NCBI GenBank assembly: GCA_004431415.1
Contig: QPMI01000039.1
Coordinates: forward strand, 434,001 to 498,000
Length of the DNA: 64,000 nucleotides
From: Cyanophora paradoxa
Taxonomy: Eukaryota > Glaucocystophyceae > Cyanophorales > Cyanophoraceae
Direction of reading: 5' to 3'
Both the position numbers and the translations under genes were made by a program. Of the stretch, positions 45,073 to 57,234 are shown piece by piece (position 1 is the stretch's first letter; each line of letters starts with the position of its first letter). Under the pieces are notes generated by a model. The model was not told the DNA's origin and made no database searches. It saw only the letters and a program-made list of their open reading frames with translations.

Positions 45073-46532
45073 ATGGTGGCCGCCGAGGCCGGCGGTGCAC
45101 CGTCGGCCGCTCGAAAGCGCTGGTCCATCCTGCGGGGCGCACTCCTTCGCGAGGCTGGCAGCGCGGGCGGGGGCGCCGAGGCGGATGACGTCTCCGTGCG
45201 GCGGCACGCGGGATTCGGGCTCATCCCGCGCTCGCCGGCTGCGAGCGACGGGCCGAAGGACCCGCAGTTCGAGCACATCGCTTACGAGCTCCCCGGAGGC
45301 CGGCGCCTGCTGCTGCGGTGCTCTCCAGCCCGGCATACGTCGCACGCTGTCGACGTGCCGCTGAGCTCCGAGCGCTTGCGCAGGCAGCGGGTCGCGGCCT
45401 CGCCGCAGAACTTTGCGGCTACCCTCAACGACTTCCGCGTCTCGGCGCAGAGCGGCGTCGACAACACGGGCAACGTCTGTGAGTGCACGCTAGCGCTCAT
45501 CTCCAATCCGCCGTCTTCGACCGCCGACGCACCGCACGCAGGCCTCTGGCCCGCGGAGGAGGTGCTCGCGTACTACATCGTTTCGAACCCCGCACTGTTC
45601 CGGCGCGCGCTCTCTTCGCCCTCCCGCCCCCCGGCCCGCGACGCCAGGCGCGCGCCCCTGACTCCGGATTCGAACGCGCAGCGACACGCGCGTGTGCGAA
45701 CTCGGCGCCGGAGTCGGCCTCGCGTCGTTCGCGCTGGCGGCTGCGGCGAGTCCGGCGCGGGCGTGCGCGACCGACGGCAACCCGCTCGTGGTGGAAAGTG
45801 CGCGCCGCCCTCTTGCAGGCCCGCCCTCCTAGCTTTGAACGAAAGCCGACGCCCCTGGTGCGCGCAGACCTGGCGCACAACGCGGCGGCGTGCGGGGCCG
45901 ATCTACCTCGGCCCCTCGAGGCCCGCTGCCTCCCCTGGCAGGACCCCGTACCCCCCGACATGCGCGGCGCCTTCGACTGGGTCCTGGCCGCCGACTGGCG
46001 TGCCCTGGCCTCCTACCCCCCGCCCGGTCTTCCCCTTCGCCTAATTTGCCGTACCCCCACAGCTGCTTCTTTGAGCAGTACCACGACGGGCTACTCGAGA
46101 CCGTCTGGAACCTCCTGGCGCCCTGTACCCCCCCTCCCCACTCCAGCGACGACCCCGACGAGACACCCGTCCACTACGTCGTACCCCGGGTCCGCGGCTT
46201 CTCTGTGCCCCTAGCGACCAGCCGCCGGCATCTGATTTCGCCTCAGCCGCCAGCGGCGCTTTTCGTCGCGCCGCGCCGGGGCCGCACGCTGGAGAACTTC
46301 GTGCGGCGGGCCTCGGAGCGCGGGTTCGACACCGAGCTGGTCCGCGCGCCTCGCCGCGGGCCTGGGCCCGCCCCGCGCCTTATCCAAACGCCGGCAGCGG
46401 GAGGAGTACGACGGGGAGGTGTGGCGGAGGCACGAGGCGGAGCTGCGGGCCGGGGGCGGCCGCTACGACCCGGGACTCCACTACCCGCTCCTCCTCGTCC
46501 TCACCCCCCGCCGCTTCGCCGCCACCCTTTGA
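45073..46532 (+). CDS. CAMKMT: Calmodulin-lysine N-methyltransferase
   Basis: Trimethylates a lysine of calmodulin using S-adenosylmethionine. From ATG 45073 it reads MVAAEAGGAPSAARKRWSIL; then HAGFGLIPR; then the family signature SGVDNTGNV spliced to GLWPAEEVLAYYIVSNPALF; the SAM-binding motif CELGAGVGLASFALAAA; ATDGNPLVVE; RADLAHNAAACGADL; the post-motif AFDWVLAAD; FFEQYHDGLLETVWNLLAP; APRRGRTLENFVRRASERGF; and the C-terminal LHYPLLLVLTPRR (stop 46530-46532). Motif order and the closing HYPLLLxLT match CaM-KMT rather than the FAM86 or METTL21 relatives. Several short introns contain GTACCCCC. It is presumed functional. Confidence 0.88.
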
Positions 46533-46953
46533 TTTCTGTCCTCTCATTGCCGCTTCGCCAATGCTCGTGTGCGTTCCGCTTTTAATGCTCGTTTACTGTT
46601 AGATTCAAGAATCCAGCCTTTATTCAAAAGCCATGAGCATTCAAAAAGCGGAGCGCACTTTTAAGCATCGCTTTTTTAATGCTCGCTTTCGAAAGCGATG
46701 CCACCAGGCTTGCAAAATCCCCGTGCATGCGCACGAGTCTCCGCAGCACTTTCATTTCTGTCGACGTCCTCTTCCGCTCGTTTTGTGCTCGTTTACTGTT
46801 CATTCAACAATTCAGCTTCGCTTTCAAAATCAAAAGCGTTGCCTTCAGGCCTGCTAAAACATTTCCTCGCTATTCATGCCATGAAAATTGAGGGACTGGC
46901 GGGAGGTCATATCCTGTCGACATTAAGTCGATCGATCTAGCTATAGAATTTAT
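46533..46953. repeat. Two degenerate copies of a GCTCGTTTACTGTT repeat
   Basis: GCTCGTTTACTGTT followed by ATTCAA(G/C)AAT(C)CAGC occurs at about 46588 and 46789. Both are followed by AAAGCG(A/T)TGCC(A/T)(C/T)CAGGC. The segment between holds AAGCGGAGCGCAC in inverted relation to GTGCGTTCCGCTTTT at 46568. No ORF of interest. Confidence 0.5.
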
Positions 46954-49184
46954 TTAAATTATGCGGACAGTGTTGCCCTCGAGGCGGCAGCCCGTGCAGT
47001 CGGGCGCGACGTTTACTGCGTCCTCCAGCATGCTGCTCGAGACGGCGCCCTTGCCGCCGTCTCGCACAACGATCCCGAACTTCTGGTCATGGATCCTGCA
47101 GGAGACGGGCGGTTCACGACGGGGTCTGCGCCCTCTTCGATCACGATGTCTGAGAGCGCGTTGCCGTAGACGTCGTTCGCCTCCGCGACGCCCTTCGCCA
47201 AAGTGTGGAAGAGGATGCCCGCCTGGCCGCAGTCGTGCACCGTGTTCCCTGCGCAGCACGGAATCGGTCAAACGAAGGGGCCGGGGGCGGGGCGGGGCGC
47301 CCACCGCGCAGCGTCGGGGTCGTCCCCTCGTCGCGGGCTTCGATGCCGTTGAGGCCGGCGCTGGAGACGTCGCAGCCCTCCACGACCGCCCGGCTCCCGC
47401 CCGTGATCCACACCGCACAGCTCTTCGGCGCCGTGCACCGGATCGTGATGCCCTTGACGGTCGGCGCCGCGGGGCCCGTGCATTTCAGCGTAGAGCCCTG
47501 GTCCCACTTGAGGACGGCCTCCCGCGGCCCGACGATGTGCACGTCCTTGTCCAGCGTCACCTGCTCGTTGTACCTGGCCCCAGCAGCCAATACTCAAGCT
47601 ACGGACGGCAGGGAAACAAAAGCATTCAGAAGCGCACCGGCCGGGGGCGAGGAAGATTGTCTGGCCAGGCTTGGCAGCCCGCACGGCATCCATGATCATG
47701 GTCGACGTCCCCGCTTTCGCGTATATGTCGAAGTTTCCAAGCAAAGCGGCCTGCGAGCGAACATAGGCATATTTGAGCAGCATTGAAGCGGAGGATGCCG
47801 AGAAGAAGACGCGTCAGAATTTAAGCAACATTAAGCATCATTTATTTTAAGATTTGAATTTGACGCGCCTTCTTCTCGGCGTCCTCCGCCCGCTTCCGCT
47901 GCGCCGCCGCCTCGCGCTCTGCAGCCTCGAGGCGAGTCTGATCACAAAAAATCAAGGCCTGTATCATCAGCGCACGCCGTCTCGTCGTAGTGGAGAATTC
48001 AGGCGCACGGCGAAGACGCTACGCTCTGTCTCCATTGCCCGTTCCGAAGTGGTTGCGCGCTCCGATGCAGCCGAAGCCTGCGAAATCTAACTTCTGCATG
48101 CGCAGAAATCCGATACGAAACAGTGCAGAAATCCGATACGAACCTTGGCTTCGGCGTCCTGGGACCGGCGCTGCTGCATGGCTGCCTCTGCCCCCGCAGC
48201 AGCCAGACGCCCCTGCGCGAAATTTAACGCGAAATTCAAGTTTGGTGAGATCCGTTCGTGATCCAATGACCATATACAGCAATATCGATCCGATGCATTA
48301 CGTAATATGACTAATTTGAGTTCGATCATGCAAAGCACTGAAGTGCACGCACCGCGAGGTCGCGACGCTCGGCATCCGCGATGGCGGCCTGGTCCTCGGC
48401 CGCAGCTGCACGCTCAGAGGCAGATGTGGCCTGCATTTAATTTGCGCATTTCGGAATCAGCTCGCCGAGTCGAGAAAAGCGGAAGGCGTAAATCTATACT
48501 AGTGCATAGTATTCGCACCGACTTCGCCGCCTCCTCTGCGGATTTCTCGGCCTGCGCGGTCGGTTTCAGTTTTCCGAAGCGGCGATAAGGCTCGAAAATA
48601 TCAAACTCGAATTTTCTTCCATGGCGTGGCACATGCACATAACGCGAGCGATTGCGCGGGTTTCGCAGCTCTAGCCAGAATCGCACCGCCTTGGCCTTTT
48701 CCTCGGCGGCGGTGACGAGCTCAGAAGTCATCGCGGCCCGCGCGGCGGCCTGATACACGTAAGAGCGACATCGATCGACATCGAAAATCGCACCGCCATC
48801 ACGTCCTGCGCGACGGCCCCAACGCTCTTGCACTGCAGGGTAAGCGCAGCACGCGCGATAGCGTCGAACAAGAACCGAAATCAGCGGACCGCATTGATCG
48901 CGGCAAGGATCGCATCGATATCGCGATCGGTGTCCTGGAGAACTCGAGTTGAGGCCTGCGAAAATGGCTCAACGCGCGCACAAACTCCGCGGCGCGAAAT
49001 TTGAAATCGCGACAAGCACCTGACGTGCGGGACTAGAGCCCTCCGGATCCGCTGTACCTGCGCGCGCAAGTCGTCGTCGTCGCTCGCGATCGCAAGCTTA
49101 ATTTTATAAGCTGAGAATACACTCACCGACGCTGAAGGCCAGGCGCTTCTCGACATCGGAAAGCTGATCACGAACGAGAACCAT
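46954..49184 (-). CDS. Coiled-coil / parallel beta-helix protein, paralogue A
   Basis: Minus-strand split gene. The 5' part (49184 to about 47.8 kb) is a series of small exons encoding short helical modules: MVLVRDQLSDVEKRLAFSVG, DTDRDIDAILAAINAV, AAMTSELVTAAEEKAKAVRF, and LEAAEREAAAQRKRAEDAEK. After a linker come STMIMDAVRAAKPGQTIFLA (the opening of pectate-lyase-like folds), YNEQVTLDKDVHIVGPREAV, KGITIRCTAPKSCAVWITGG, SRAVVEGCDVSSAGLNGIEA, NTVHDCGQAGILFHTLAKGV, EANDVYGNALSDIVIEEGAD and IHDQKFGIVVRDGG. These are right-handed beta-helix repeats of the kind found in FBXO11/NosD-like proteins. It ends NTVRII at 46954. I see neither a signal peptide nor an F-box. Function unknown. Confidence 0.75.
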
Positions 49185-49750
49185 TTTCGAGGCGCCCGGC
49201 GGCCCCGCGAAATCTTTAATTTCGAAACGAAGGAAATGAGAGGCGATCGAAGGATAGATAAAGAAAAAGAATCCTCAGAGTTCACAAGGAAAATGGAGGG
49301 AAATACAAGAGCAGAGAGAAAATGGAGGGAAATACAATGGAGTTCACAAGTTCAGAGTAAGAGCAGAGAAAATACAAGGGGGCCAGAAATAGCAGAGGAA
49401 ATACAAGGGGGCCAGATATAAGACGAGAGGGGAAGAGGGAATTCAAATTTGAAAGGGAGACTCTGAGCTCGAGAGCAAGGGGCCATGCTGAGCTCGAGAG
49501 CAAGGGGCTCGAGATATATATATATATAGGCGACCAAAATGGGCAAGCTGAAGGCGGACTTCGGAAGGGCCCGGGGGGCAGGGCCGAGAGGCCCCGGAAT
49601 ATCGGCAGTGCACGAGATTGCAATTGCAAAATTGCGAGCGTCAGCTACATGCTATAGCTACATGCACGGGATTGCAACATGCTACATGCGCGATCGACCG
49701 AAGTCGGCGTCCGAAAAGGGCCGGGCTCGTTCTCTGTATCTAAATTCAAT
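49185..49750. other. Intergenic region, purine-rich
   Basis: No gene seen between paralogues A and B. From 49275 to 49480 the plus strand repeats GGAGGGAAATACAAG and AGAGCAGAGAAAA units, with AAATACAAGGGGGCCAGA twice (about 49371 and 49400) and GAGCTCGAGAGCAAGGGGC twice (about 49466 and 49492). Then (TA)n at 49512-49527. Confidence 0.6.
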
Positions 49751-52146
49751 CTAGCGGACGGTGTTGCCCTCGAGGCGGCAGCCGGCGCAGTCGGGCGCCA
49801 CGTCGATCGCCTTCTCCTCCCCGCAGCCGTGGCGCTCCAGAACGTTCCCCGCGATGGTCCCCTCGCCGCCGTCTCGCACGAGGACGCCCCACTGCTGGTC
49901 GTGGATCCTGGGCAAAGTCGGGCGAGAAGGAGGGAGGGAGGAGGAGAAGGGGGAGGAGCTCGAATCGAAGGCGCACCGGTTGCCCTTGACGGCGGGGTCT
50001 GCACCCAGCTCGATGTGCACGCCCACCTCGGCGTTGCCGTACACGTCGTTGGCCTCGACCGTGCCCCGCCCGCTCTCAAGCACGTGGATGCCGGCCGCCT
50101 TGCCGTCGTGGACCTTGTTGCCCCGCACGACGGGGTCCGCGCCGGTCTGGATCGCGATGCCCGCGCTCCCGTTGCCGTAGACGTCGTTCGCCTCCGCGAC
50201 GCCCTTCGATGACTCGTGGAAGAGAATACCCGCCTGGCCGCAGTCGTGCACCCAATTATCTGGGCAGTGCAGAATCGGTCAAAACATTAAACGTTAACGG
50301 AAGGCCGCGGGCAGATCTAGAGGGCCGGGGGCGCCCACCGCGCAGCGTCGGGGCCGTCCCCTCGTCGCGCACTTCGATGCCGTTGAGGCCGGAGCTGGAG
50401 ACGTCGCAGCCCTCCACGACCGCCCGGCTCCCCCCTGAGATCCACACTGCACAGCTGTTCGGCGCCGTGCACCGGATCGCGATGCCCTTGACGCTGGGCG
50501 CTGCGGGACCCTTGCAGCGAAGCGTGGTGCCCTTCGAGCACTCGAGGACGGCCTCCCGCGGCCCGACGATGTGCACGTCCTTGTCCAGGGTCACCTGCTC
50601 GTCGAACCTGGCCCGCGCAGCCGGCCCGCGGCCGACAATTGCAATTAGTCAAGAAGCTTAGGTTGAAAATATTCGATAGACGTCAACAGCGGTTGAATGT
50701 TTCGAAGCTTGTGGGTGCGCATGCGCACCGGCCGGCGCCGAGAAGGATAATTTGGCCGGGCTTGGCGGATCTCACGGCATGCATTATTGTGGTCCCCGCT
50801 GCAGGTTTGACATAAATGTCGAAGTTTCCAAACAAAGCGGCCTGCAATGCGAGCCGCGGCATATTCGAGTTCAGAGCAAAAATCAAGTACGCCATAAGCT
50901 TCCGACGCGCCTTCTTGTCTGCCTCGTCCGCGCGCTTCCGCTGCGCCGCCATCTCTTGCTCCGCAGCCTCGAGACGGCCCTGATATCGAGCGTGAGAAGG
51001 TATATATATATTCCTTAGTACGCAAGATCTAGACGCGGAATCGCCATGAAGCGGGTAAGTATTTAATTCAGGCTGAATTCAGAACTCACAGCGAGGGCAC
51101 GACGCTCAGCTTCCGTGAGGGCGGCTTGGTGCTCCGCGGTGGCGGCGCGCTCGGAGGCAGCGGCAGCCTGCCGTAGAAAATTCGAACTTGACGCATAAAC
51201 TGAAATATTAAAGAGAGAGGGCGGCGGTCGTCGAACCGCACCGCCTTTGCCGCCTCCTCGGCTGATTCCTCGGCCTGCAAGGCTGGTTATATCGGAGCTA
51301 AAGTGCGAAAATTGTCCCAACTATAAATATATACGATTCAAAATCGCAGCCTCTCAGCCTCTCACCGCCTCCGCCTTTTCCATGGCGGCGACGAGCTTCC
51401 TTTGCGCCGTCGCTTCGCGCTCCGCGGCTTCGAGGCGCTCCTGTGCATGTTTGAATAACTTCAAGTATTTCGGTTTTTTATATAGCCCAGCCCATGGTCT
51501 GATATGAGAGTGGCACCGCCTTGGCTTTTTCCTCGCGATCGGTGGCGATCATGAGCTCTGAAGCTACCGCGTCCTTCACAGCGGTCCGCACGCCCTGACA
51601 CGAGCGAAATAGAAATTGCCCGAATTTCACGAGCGCGGTAGCTATAGATCTAGACCACATGCATCAATATCCGCACCGCCAGCTCCGAAGTCATGGCGTC
51701 CCGCGCAGCGGCCCGCACGCTCTAACCCAGATCATTAGCGGCGAAAAACAAGCGCAAATCGCAGATCATTAGCGGCGAAAAACAAGCGCAAATCGGCCGA
51801 CCTCGCTGATAGTAGCAAGGAATGCGTCGGAATCGTCTGGAAAAGGCGAGCTCGAGGCCTACAAGAAACGTTTTCGAAATGGACCGGATCAGCGCGCGAA
51901 AAGTAAACAGAGGTGCGGCGTGCGGCGCAGCAGCAGGCCTATATCTAGGCGCACCTGGTGCGCAGCTTCCGCTCCGCGATCGATCTCTGCAGCTGGCTCT
52001 GCGGCTGCGTATGTAATTTAATGTTTGCGCGGGTCGACGTCGGAATCAATTTACAGCGCGCGCGTCATCGATATCGATCATGATCAGAGTCGCGAACCGG
52101 GCGAATCATGATCCGCGTCGCGTGCGCGCACGATCTTGAGCACCAT
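49751..52146 (-). CDS. Coiled-coil / parallel beta-helix protein, paralogue B
   Basis: Same plan as paralogue A. The C-terminal beta-helix reads AAGTTIMHAVRSAKPGQIIL, VTLDKDVHIVGPREAVLECS, KGIAIRCTAPNSCAVWISGG, CDVSSSGLNGIEVRDEGTAP, VHDCGQAGILFHESSKGVAE, NDVYGNGSAGIAIQTGADPV, RGNKVHDGKAAGIHVLESGR, IHDQQWGVLVRDGGEGTIAG and CAGCRLEGNTVR (stop 49751). The helical modules upstream include AAQRKRADEADKKARRKLMA, ERAATAEHQAALTEAERRAL, QAEESAEEAAKAVRF and a counterpart of A's DTDRDIDAILAAINAV (DDSDAFLATISEV, about 51830). B has more beta-helix turns than A. The 5' end is uncertain; I took an ATG at 52146 by analogy with A's MVL start. Function unknown. Confidence 0.7.
51728..51795. repeat. Exact 34 bp tandem duplication
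   Basis: The unit CAGATCATTAGCGGCGAAAA (first 20 of 34 bases) occurs at 51728-51761 and 51762-51795 with no difference. It lies in an intron of paralogue B and is probably recent. Confidence 0.9.
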
Positions 52147-52639
52147 CTTCGAGGTTTGCCGCGCTATCTGGATCGCGTGCCGCAGAGGAGCTATAGCTAG
52201 AGGCACGTTCAAAGCGATCGCGATCGCGATCGGAGGAAATTAACTCGATTGCAAGGGCCCCGGGAGCTCGAGACTCTGAGAGGAGGAGACAGAGATCGAT
52301 ATCTAGCTAGAGGACACCGGGATCTCCGGGAGTAAGCTAAGAGGGAGGAAAGAGAGGGAGGCCCTGAGGAACTTCGGAACTTCGGAAGCTTAAGGGAGTT
52401 ATATATATATAAGAGTATAAGATGGGGGCCGGTGATCGACTGCAGCTGGATCGACTAGCTAGTACTGGGGGGCCCTTGATGCAATGCGTGAGTGCAATAT
52501 CAGGAAAGAGAGGGCCGAATTCGAAGGAGGGAGCGTAAGAGGATCATGCTGCTATACTGGATCATATCGAAATCGACATCTGTCACAGTGTTATGACATA
52601 TCAGGGAAGGCCTCCTCTCAGAGTCAAGCGAACAGTGTT
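52147..52639. other. Intergenic region
   Basis: No gene seen. GATCGCGATCGCGATCG near 52215, purine-rich GAGGAGGAGACAGAG and GGGAGGAAAGAGAGGGAGG at 52280-52360, and GAACTTCGGAACTTCGGAA at 52369. Confidence 0.45.
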
Positions 52640-52830
52640 CTCCTCCTAGGCCTGGCCAAGGCGGCAGCCGGTGCAGTCGGCCCGGCGGTCACCGGGTGCT
52701 TCCCAGACGGCCTTCGCCTTCCCGCAGCCGAGCACTGTCGCAGTGCGGCAGCTCCAGCACGTTCCCCGCCCGCGCGCGGTGCCCTTGCCGTCCTTCGCAC
52801 GAGGATACCCCACTGCTCGCATTGGATCGT
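52640..52830 (-). pseudogene. Broken fragment of the beta-helix family 3' end
   Basis: On the minus strand it gives EQWGILVRR, then, after frame changes, GKAKAVWEAP and ADCTGCRLG, matching IHDQQWGxLVRDGG ... APDCxGCRLEGNTVR at the end of paralogues A, B and C. No upstream beta-helix exons are present. At least two frameshifts interrupt it. Confidence 0.7.
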
Positions 52831-53500
52831 CGACGTCGGATTGGAAATGGCTTAATCCCAGGAAAAGGCATGTTAGTGGATTATTACTAAGTTAACAGGC
52901 CCTGAGGGGTGATCATGACACCTATGGACAGCTAAGCTTGTAATCAGAAAACAGCGCACACGACGGGCCCGGGGTCCGCGCTGGTCTCCCTGTTTTGACT
53001 GTGAGGCGGGGGCGAGCCTCCGGGCCGGCCGGCGGCGGTGGCGGCGGGCAGGCTGTGATGGGCGGCGGCTGCCGCCGAGCTCGCGCCGCGGCGTCGGCGG
53101 AGCGTCGGCAGAGCTCGAGACAGCAGTGACACCGGGCGTCTGCGCATGCTGCATATGCATGCGCAGCCGGCGCCGTGGCTTGCAATTGGGGATGTCTTAC
53201 AGCCGGCAACTTGGCAACATCGCTCACCTGTCTTCAAATTTATTCGATTCGATGTTATTGTCACACACAACTAATCGATAATATGGCGGCACTACGCGCG
53301 AGCAGCCATGGCCGCGACTGCCACTGCCAAAACGCTCAAAATCGCGCCCACCGTCCCCTGATCGTAAAAATGCAGCGTCAGACCGTAATGACGCCGGCGC
53401 GAGCTCGAGAACTGATTATATTGCTTTGCTTTGATTCTCACCGGAGCCGCAACGAAGGCACTCGACAGCAAAGGCCCTGCGCACGCGCGAGCTCGGATCG
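52831..53500. other. Intergenic region
   Basis: No gene that I can support. 52960-53115 is GC-rich and might be an exon or a CpG-rich tract. The remainder is mixed. The minus-strand frame of the next gene may extend to here. Confidence 0.35.
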
Positions 53501-56379
53501 TCAGCACGGGACGACCAGGTGGCGGCACGCATGCGAGCACGCACAGTTCGGGACGACGCCCGCTGGTTGCGACGCCGGAGCGGATATCCAGCGAACGGCC
53601 TGCCCGACCGGGTTGCCCCATATAAGTTCGAATTCGAATTTGAAGTGATCGATGGTTCCCGCATCGCGATCGTGATCCAGTAGGCTATAGCTAGCTAAAG
53701 GAAAATACGCGTGCGCACCCGCTCGAAGACTATGGGGTCGAACTCGCGAGTCGCCGAACCCGACTCGATCCGCAGGTGGTACTGGCAACCGAATCCAAGT
53801 TAGCGCGGCTTTGATTTGGGGGCAGGGGGGTTTTCGAAATAGGCGCTTGTAGAATTTGCGGCACTGCGGCACGGAGAGCGTGTTCCGCACCGTGCTGCCG
53901 GCGATGAACTGCAGCAGGGCGCGCGTACGGCTGGTGCCCTTCGGAAGTGGGGGGATCTCTGCGAGCCAGGTTATTGGTGAGCCGAGCGTCCCTCTTGCGA
54001 TTGCGAGCCGCGGTTTGAAGAGAGGTCGGGGCGCACTGAACCGCAGCGTCTGCGAGTCGGGGATAGACGGCTCGAGGGCGGGGACCCTCTGGTTGCTGTT
54101 GCTCGGATCGACGATGAAGATGTTCACATTCTTGTTCGCCTGCGAGGTGCGAAATAATTATATAAGCATGACCCGATTGCTGGTCATGAGACTCTCGGAA
54201 TTGCGGACCGGCAAATTTGAACCCTTGATGATGACGAAGTCCGTGCTCCCGGTCTGCGCCACGTGCACGCGTACGACGTTTATTTCCCAGTCCCTGTCCC
54301 CGGAAGGGCGGAAATGAAAGCTATGTCGGACTCGCCTCGGCCGGCACTTGAAGCTCCCTCCCAGCCAGCGAGATCCACGTGGCAACCGATCCGTCGGATT
54401 CCTGCTCAAGATCGATTCTTTGTTAGTGTCGAAGGAGCGCTATGAGCTCGCGATCGAGCACCAGCTGCAGATATATTATTTATGTATAATTGCATATAAT
54501 TATAAGGCGCTGCTCCAAAACTCAAAAAGCAATGTATTCGAAAGCCCGAGGCACCTGTACCGGCCGTGTAGAAACCCCGCCGGAATTCGAAATATTGACC
54601 TGTCGATCCCACGCGTACGAGACTGAGCAAATTTGAATATATATATATATATATTAAGATGCTAAGATGTCAGAGGTCATTAAGATGTCATGCATCCGCA
54701 TATGATCACAATTGCAAGTCAGAGTTAACGTTCGGCCGACAGTGACCATAATTGATATATAACTTCCTCGGATTCGAAGCCTTTGCAGAGGCGAGGGCTG
54801 GCCGGGCCATTTCTCACCGTCGTGTTGCTGAAGATAAGCTGGACGATCTCGGGCCGGGGAGGGCTCGCGGTCGGGGACGGGCTGCGAAACACGCGCGCGC
54901 AACAGTCAACGACGGTGGATCCCCGGAAGGCGCCAGCCGGGATGGATGTCCACGGGGGGCGCGCACCTGGGGGTCGGGGTCCGGATGGTTGGGTCCATGC
55001 AAACGCCGCTCACGTTGCGGAAGCCGGCGGTCTCGTTGCAGAAGCAGACCGGCAGCTTGTACAGGGTTGTCCCGTAGAAGCCGCTGTCGCGACTAGATGC
55101 TGTAGACGTCTGATAGGGCCGCACGGCCTCGATCGGCTGATTATGTGTGCAGGGGGCGACGCAGAAAACGTCCGGAGTGTTGGATCCGGAAGCGTTGTAG
55201 TACCCGAGTACGTATCCGAGGCCCGCAGGGCAGAGGCAATCCGGAGGCGCAGCGGGCCATACGCCCATGGACAGCTCCGTCCCCGAAGGACTGATTGCCA
55301 CGCTCTCAGGATTAATTCTCTTTTCGGACCGTAGATATTTTGTATTGAAGATAGGGTACAGCCCATCGCCTAGCATGGATTGCGTCAAGAGTTGTAATAC
55401 AAATTTGATAAACGTTTGATAAACGTAATTAATATAATAAGTAACGCGATCGCGCACCGCTTGAACAAGAGCGCATGCAGAAGTCCTTGTTGGTGTAATT
55501 AGACGTTGGTGGGCCGTTCGTATAGTTGAATATCCGATTCGCGGCCTTGCTCTTCCGACCGGGTGAGTTCTCGAACAGGTATCCATCGGGGAGGCTCGTG
55601 TTGCAGAAGCAGCGTATGAAGTTGGCTTCATCCAAAGGAGCCCACTGGTTGACACTTCCTTGAATATGGTCACCCGGTTCGCAGTTTCCTACCGGGGATG
55701 CAGCCGGCCTGAAATCTGGGTCCGACTCGGGATTCCGGAAGAGGCAGTAGGAATCTCCCTTGTACGTCACAAGTTTCGTGTCCATCCAGTTCGAGAGGCA
55801 GCCGCACCGCGGGGTCGTCGCGCCAGCGGGAAGATACCTTTCGAAACGGCCAGTTGGAGCGAGGCTGTACGTTTTTCCAAGTTCTTGGAAATAAACGTCT
55901 GTGTACACGGAAGACTCGTCGTTGCAGAGGTTCTCTTCGCAGTAGAGCTGGCCACTGACATTGACCAAATAATCGCTGTACCTTGTGACAAGTGAAACTG
56001 AACTTGGCAGGGTGCGGCTGCGACAGAAGCATGCAGGGACACCGTTGCTGATAGGGATGGGCCCAACGCTCGGGCAGACGCTGCTGTTCGAGATGCAGTA
56101 CGACTTTGCTGCAAGCGACCCAATAGATGCAGTGGGTGGTCCTATGTCATGATTATTCCCAGAGTTTGTCATTCTTGGGCTGAATACGACGCCTCCAGCT
56201 GCCGTGCAGTCATTGTTCAAGACGCAGCCCGAGGTGCCCGACGTGTTGCGAGAATCGATCTCAACCGGCAGGTTGGTGCACACGGCGCGCGCCGGCTGGA
56301 GAACGCTGCTGGCGGTCGCGAGAGCCACGAGCGCGACGAGGAGGGCGCTGAAGCCGCGCGCCTCCATGCTATAATACAT
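53501..56379 (-). CDS. Secreted Cys-rich glycoprotein, unrecognised
   Basis: ATG 56379 (or the internal Met at 56367) opens a signal peptide (ARGFSALLVALVALATASSV, then LQPARAVC). The first exon, about 300 residues, holds many Cys and Asn-x-Ser/Thr sites: DSRNTSGTSGCVLNNDCTAA, CFCRSRTLPSSVSLVTRYSD, YCEENLCNDESSVYTDVYF, CFCNTSLPDGYLFENSPG, RIFNYTNGPP. A second exon (about 55375-54915) has CLCPAGLGYVLGYYNASGS, CVAPCTHNQPIEAVRPYQT and CFCNETAGFRNVSGVCMDP. The repeated C-x-C-(N/R/P) patterns separated by about 100-150 residues suggest a repeated extracellular domain. Smaller exons then give PSPTASPPRPEIVQLIF, FHFRPSGDRDWEINVVRVHV and NIFIVDPSNSNQRVPALEPS. The end is unclear; I used the open frame to 53501. 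GC content is lower than in the other genes. It is probably a cell-surface or scale-matrix protein (inference). Confidence 0.6.
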
Positions 56380-56696
56380 CGCTGCCGCAGGACTGCGCGG
56401 CGCCGGAAGCTAGTTAGCCCGGCGGCCTGGATCCGGCCCGGGATTACTGCAAGTTAAAACTAGGCTGCAACTACGACTCGTAGTTCTACTACCGGTAGGC
56501 TAGGCTAAAGGTTCTAGCTACTAGTGTCACAGTGTAACGGTAGACGTCGGTAGTATAACCGCCGCCGCCGACGCGTGACGGGGACGGTCGTGCCGGCGGT
56601 GCCGCAGTCTAGATCTGCCGCAGTGCCGCTGTCTGCGGCACTGCGGGCCTGTACAGGCTGTACCGTAGTACTTGTTTACGACTCTACTACCGTAAT
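56380..56696. promoter_or_regulatory. 5' flank of the secreted protein gene
   Basis: No gene seen. The proximal part presumably holds its promoter. 56560-56680 is built of GCCGCAGTGCCG and GTACCGTAGTAC words. Confidence 0.3.
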
Positions 56697-56942
56697 CCAG
56701 GAAAATATGACGGTCAAATTTATGTCGTTTGAAATCCGGACCCTTCTCTATGAGAAATATGACGCCCCCAAATTATGTCGGCATGAAATTTTCGGGCTTG
56801 TATGGGGCGGTAAATTGGGGGGGTAGCACTAAACACGCCCTACTATGTCGTCCTCAAATTATGTCGTCATGTCAAGTTTTCGGCGACATAATTTGGGGAT
56901 GACATAATAAAATGCAGACCTTAATATTCTGGATTACGGTAG
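56697..56942. mobile_element. TIR element (MITE-like), CTACCGTAATCCAG family, copy B (reverse)
   Basis: Perfect inverted ends CTACCGTAATCCAG (56697-56710) and CTGGATTACGGTAG (56929-56942). 246 bp. Internal ATGACGGTCAAATTTATGTCG, CCCAAATTATGTCGGCATGA, and the core TTCGGGCTTGTATGGGGCGG ... GGGGGGGTAG. The most complete member of the family here. No ORF. Confidence 0.88.
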
Positions 56943-57234
56943 TACGCCTGGCACAGTGGCGCGGGCACTGCGGCAGAGACTGCCGCAGAGTACAAGTCTC
57001 AGAGTCTGCGGCCGGGCAGCTGCAGGCTGCAGCCTGCAGGCTGCAGCGGCAGTGCTGCGGAGCCTGCGGCACTAATTTAACTCAGTAAGTGACTGCGGCA
57101 CTTTGACTGCGGCAGACGCCGGCAGTCACTGAGTGCCGCAGTGAGTGCAGCTTAAGTTAAGCTTGCACTGTTGGCAGTCTGTTGCACAGCCTTGCAGGCA
57201 ATTGCAAAAGTTGCAGCCAAGCTGAGCCAACTAG
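56943..57234. repeat. Palindromic CTGCAG/GCCGCAGTGC island
   Basis: Dense short inverted words: GCAGGCTGCAGCCTGCAGGC at about 57021, GCACTGCGGCAGAGACTGCC at 56964, CACTGAGTGCCGCAGTGAGT at 57127. No coding signal. Confidence 0.6.
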
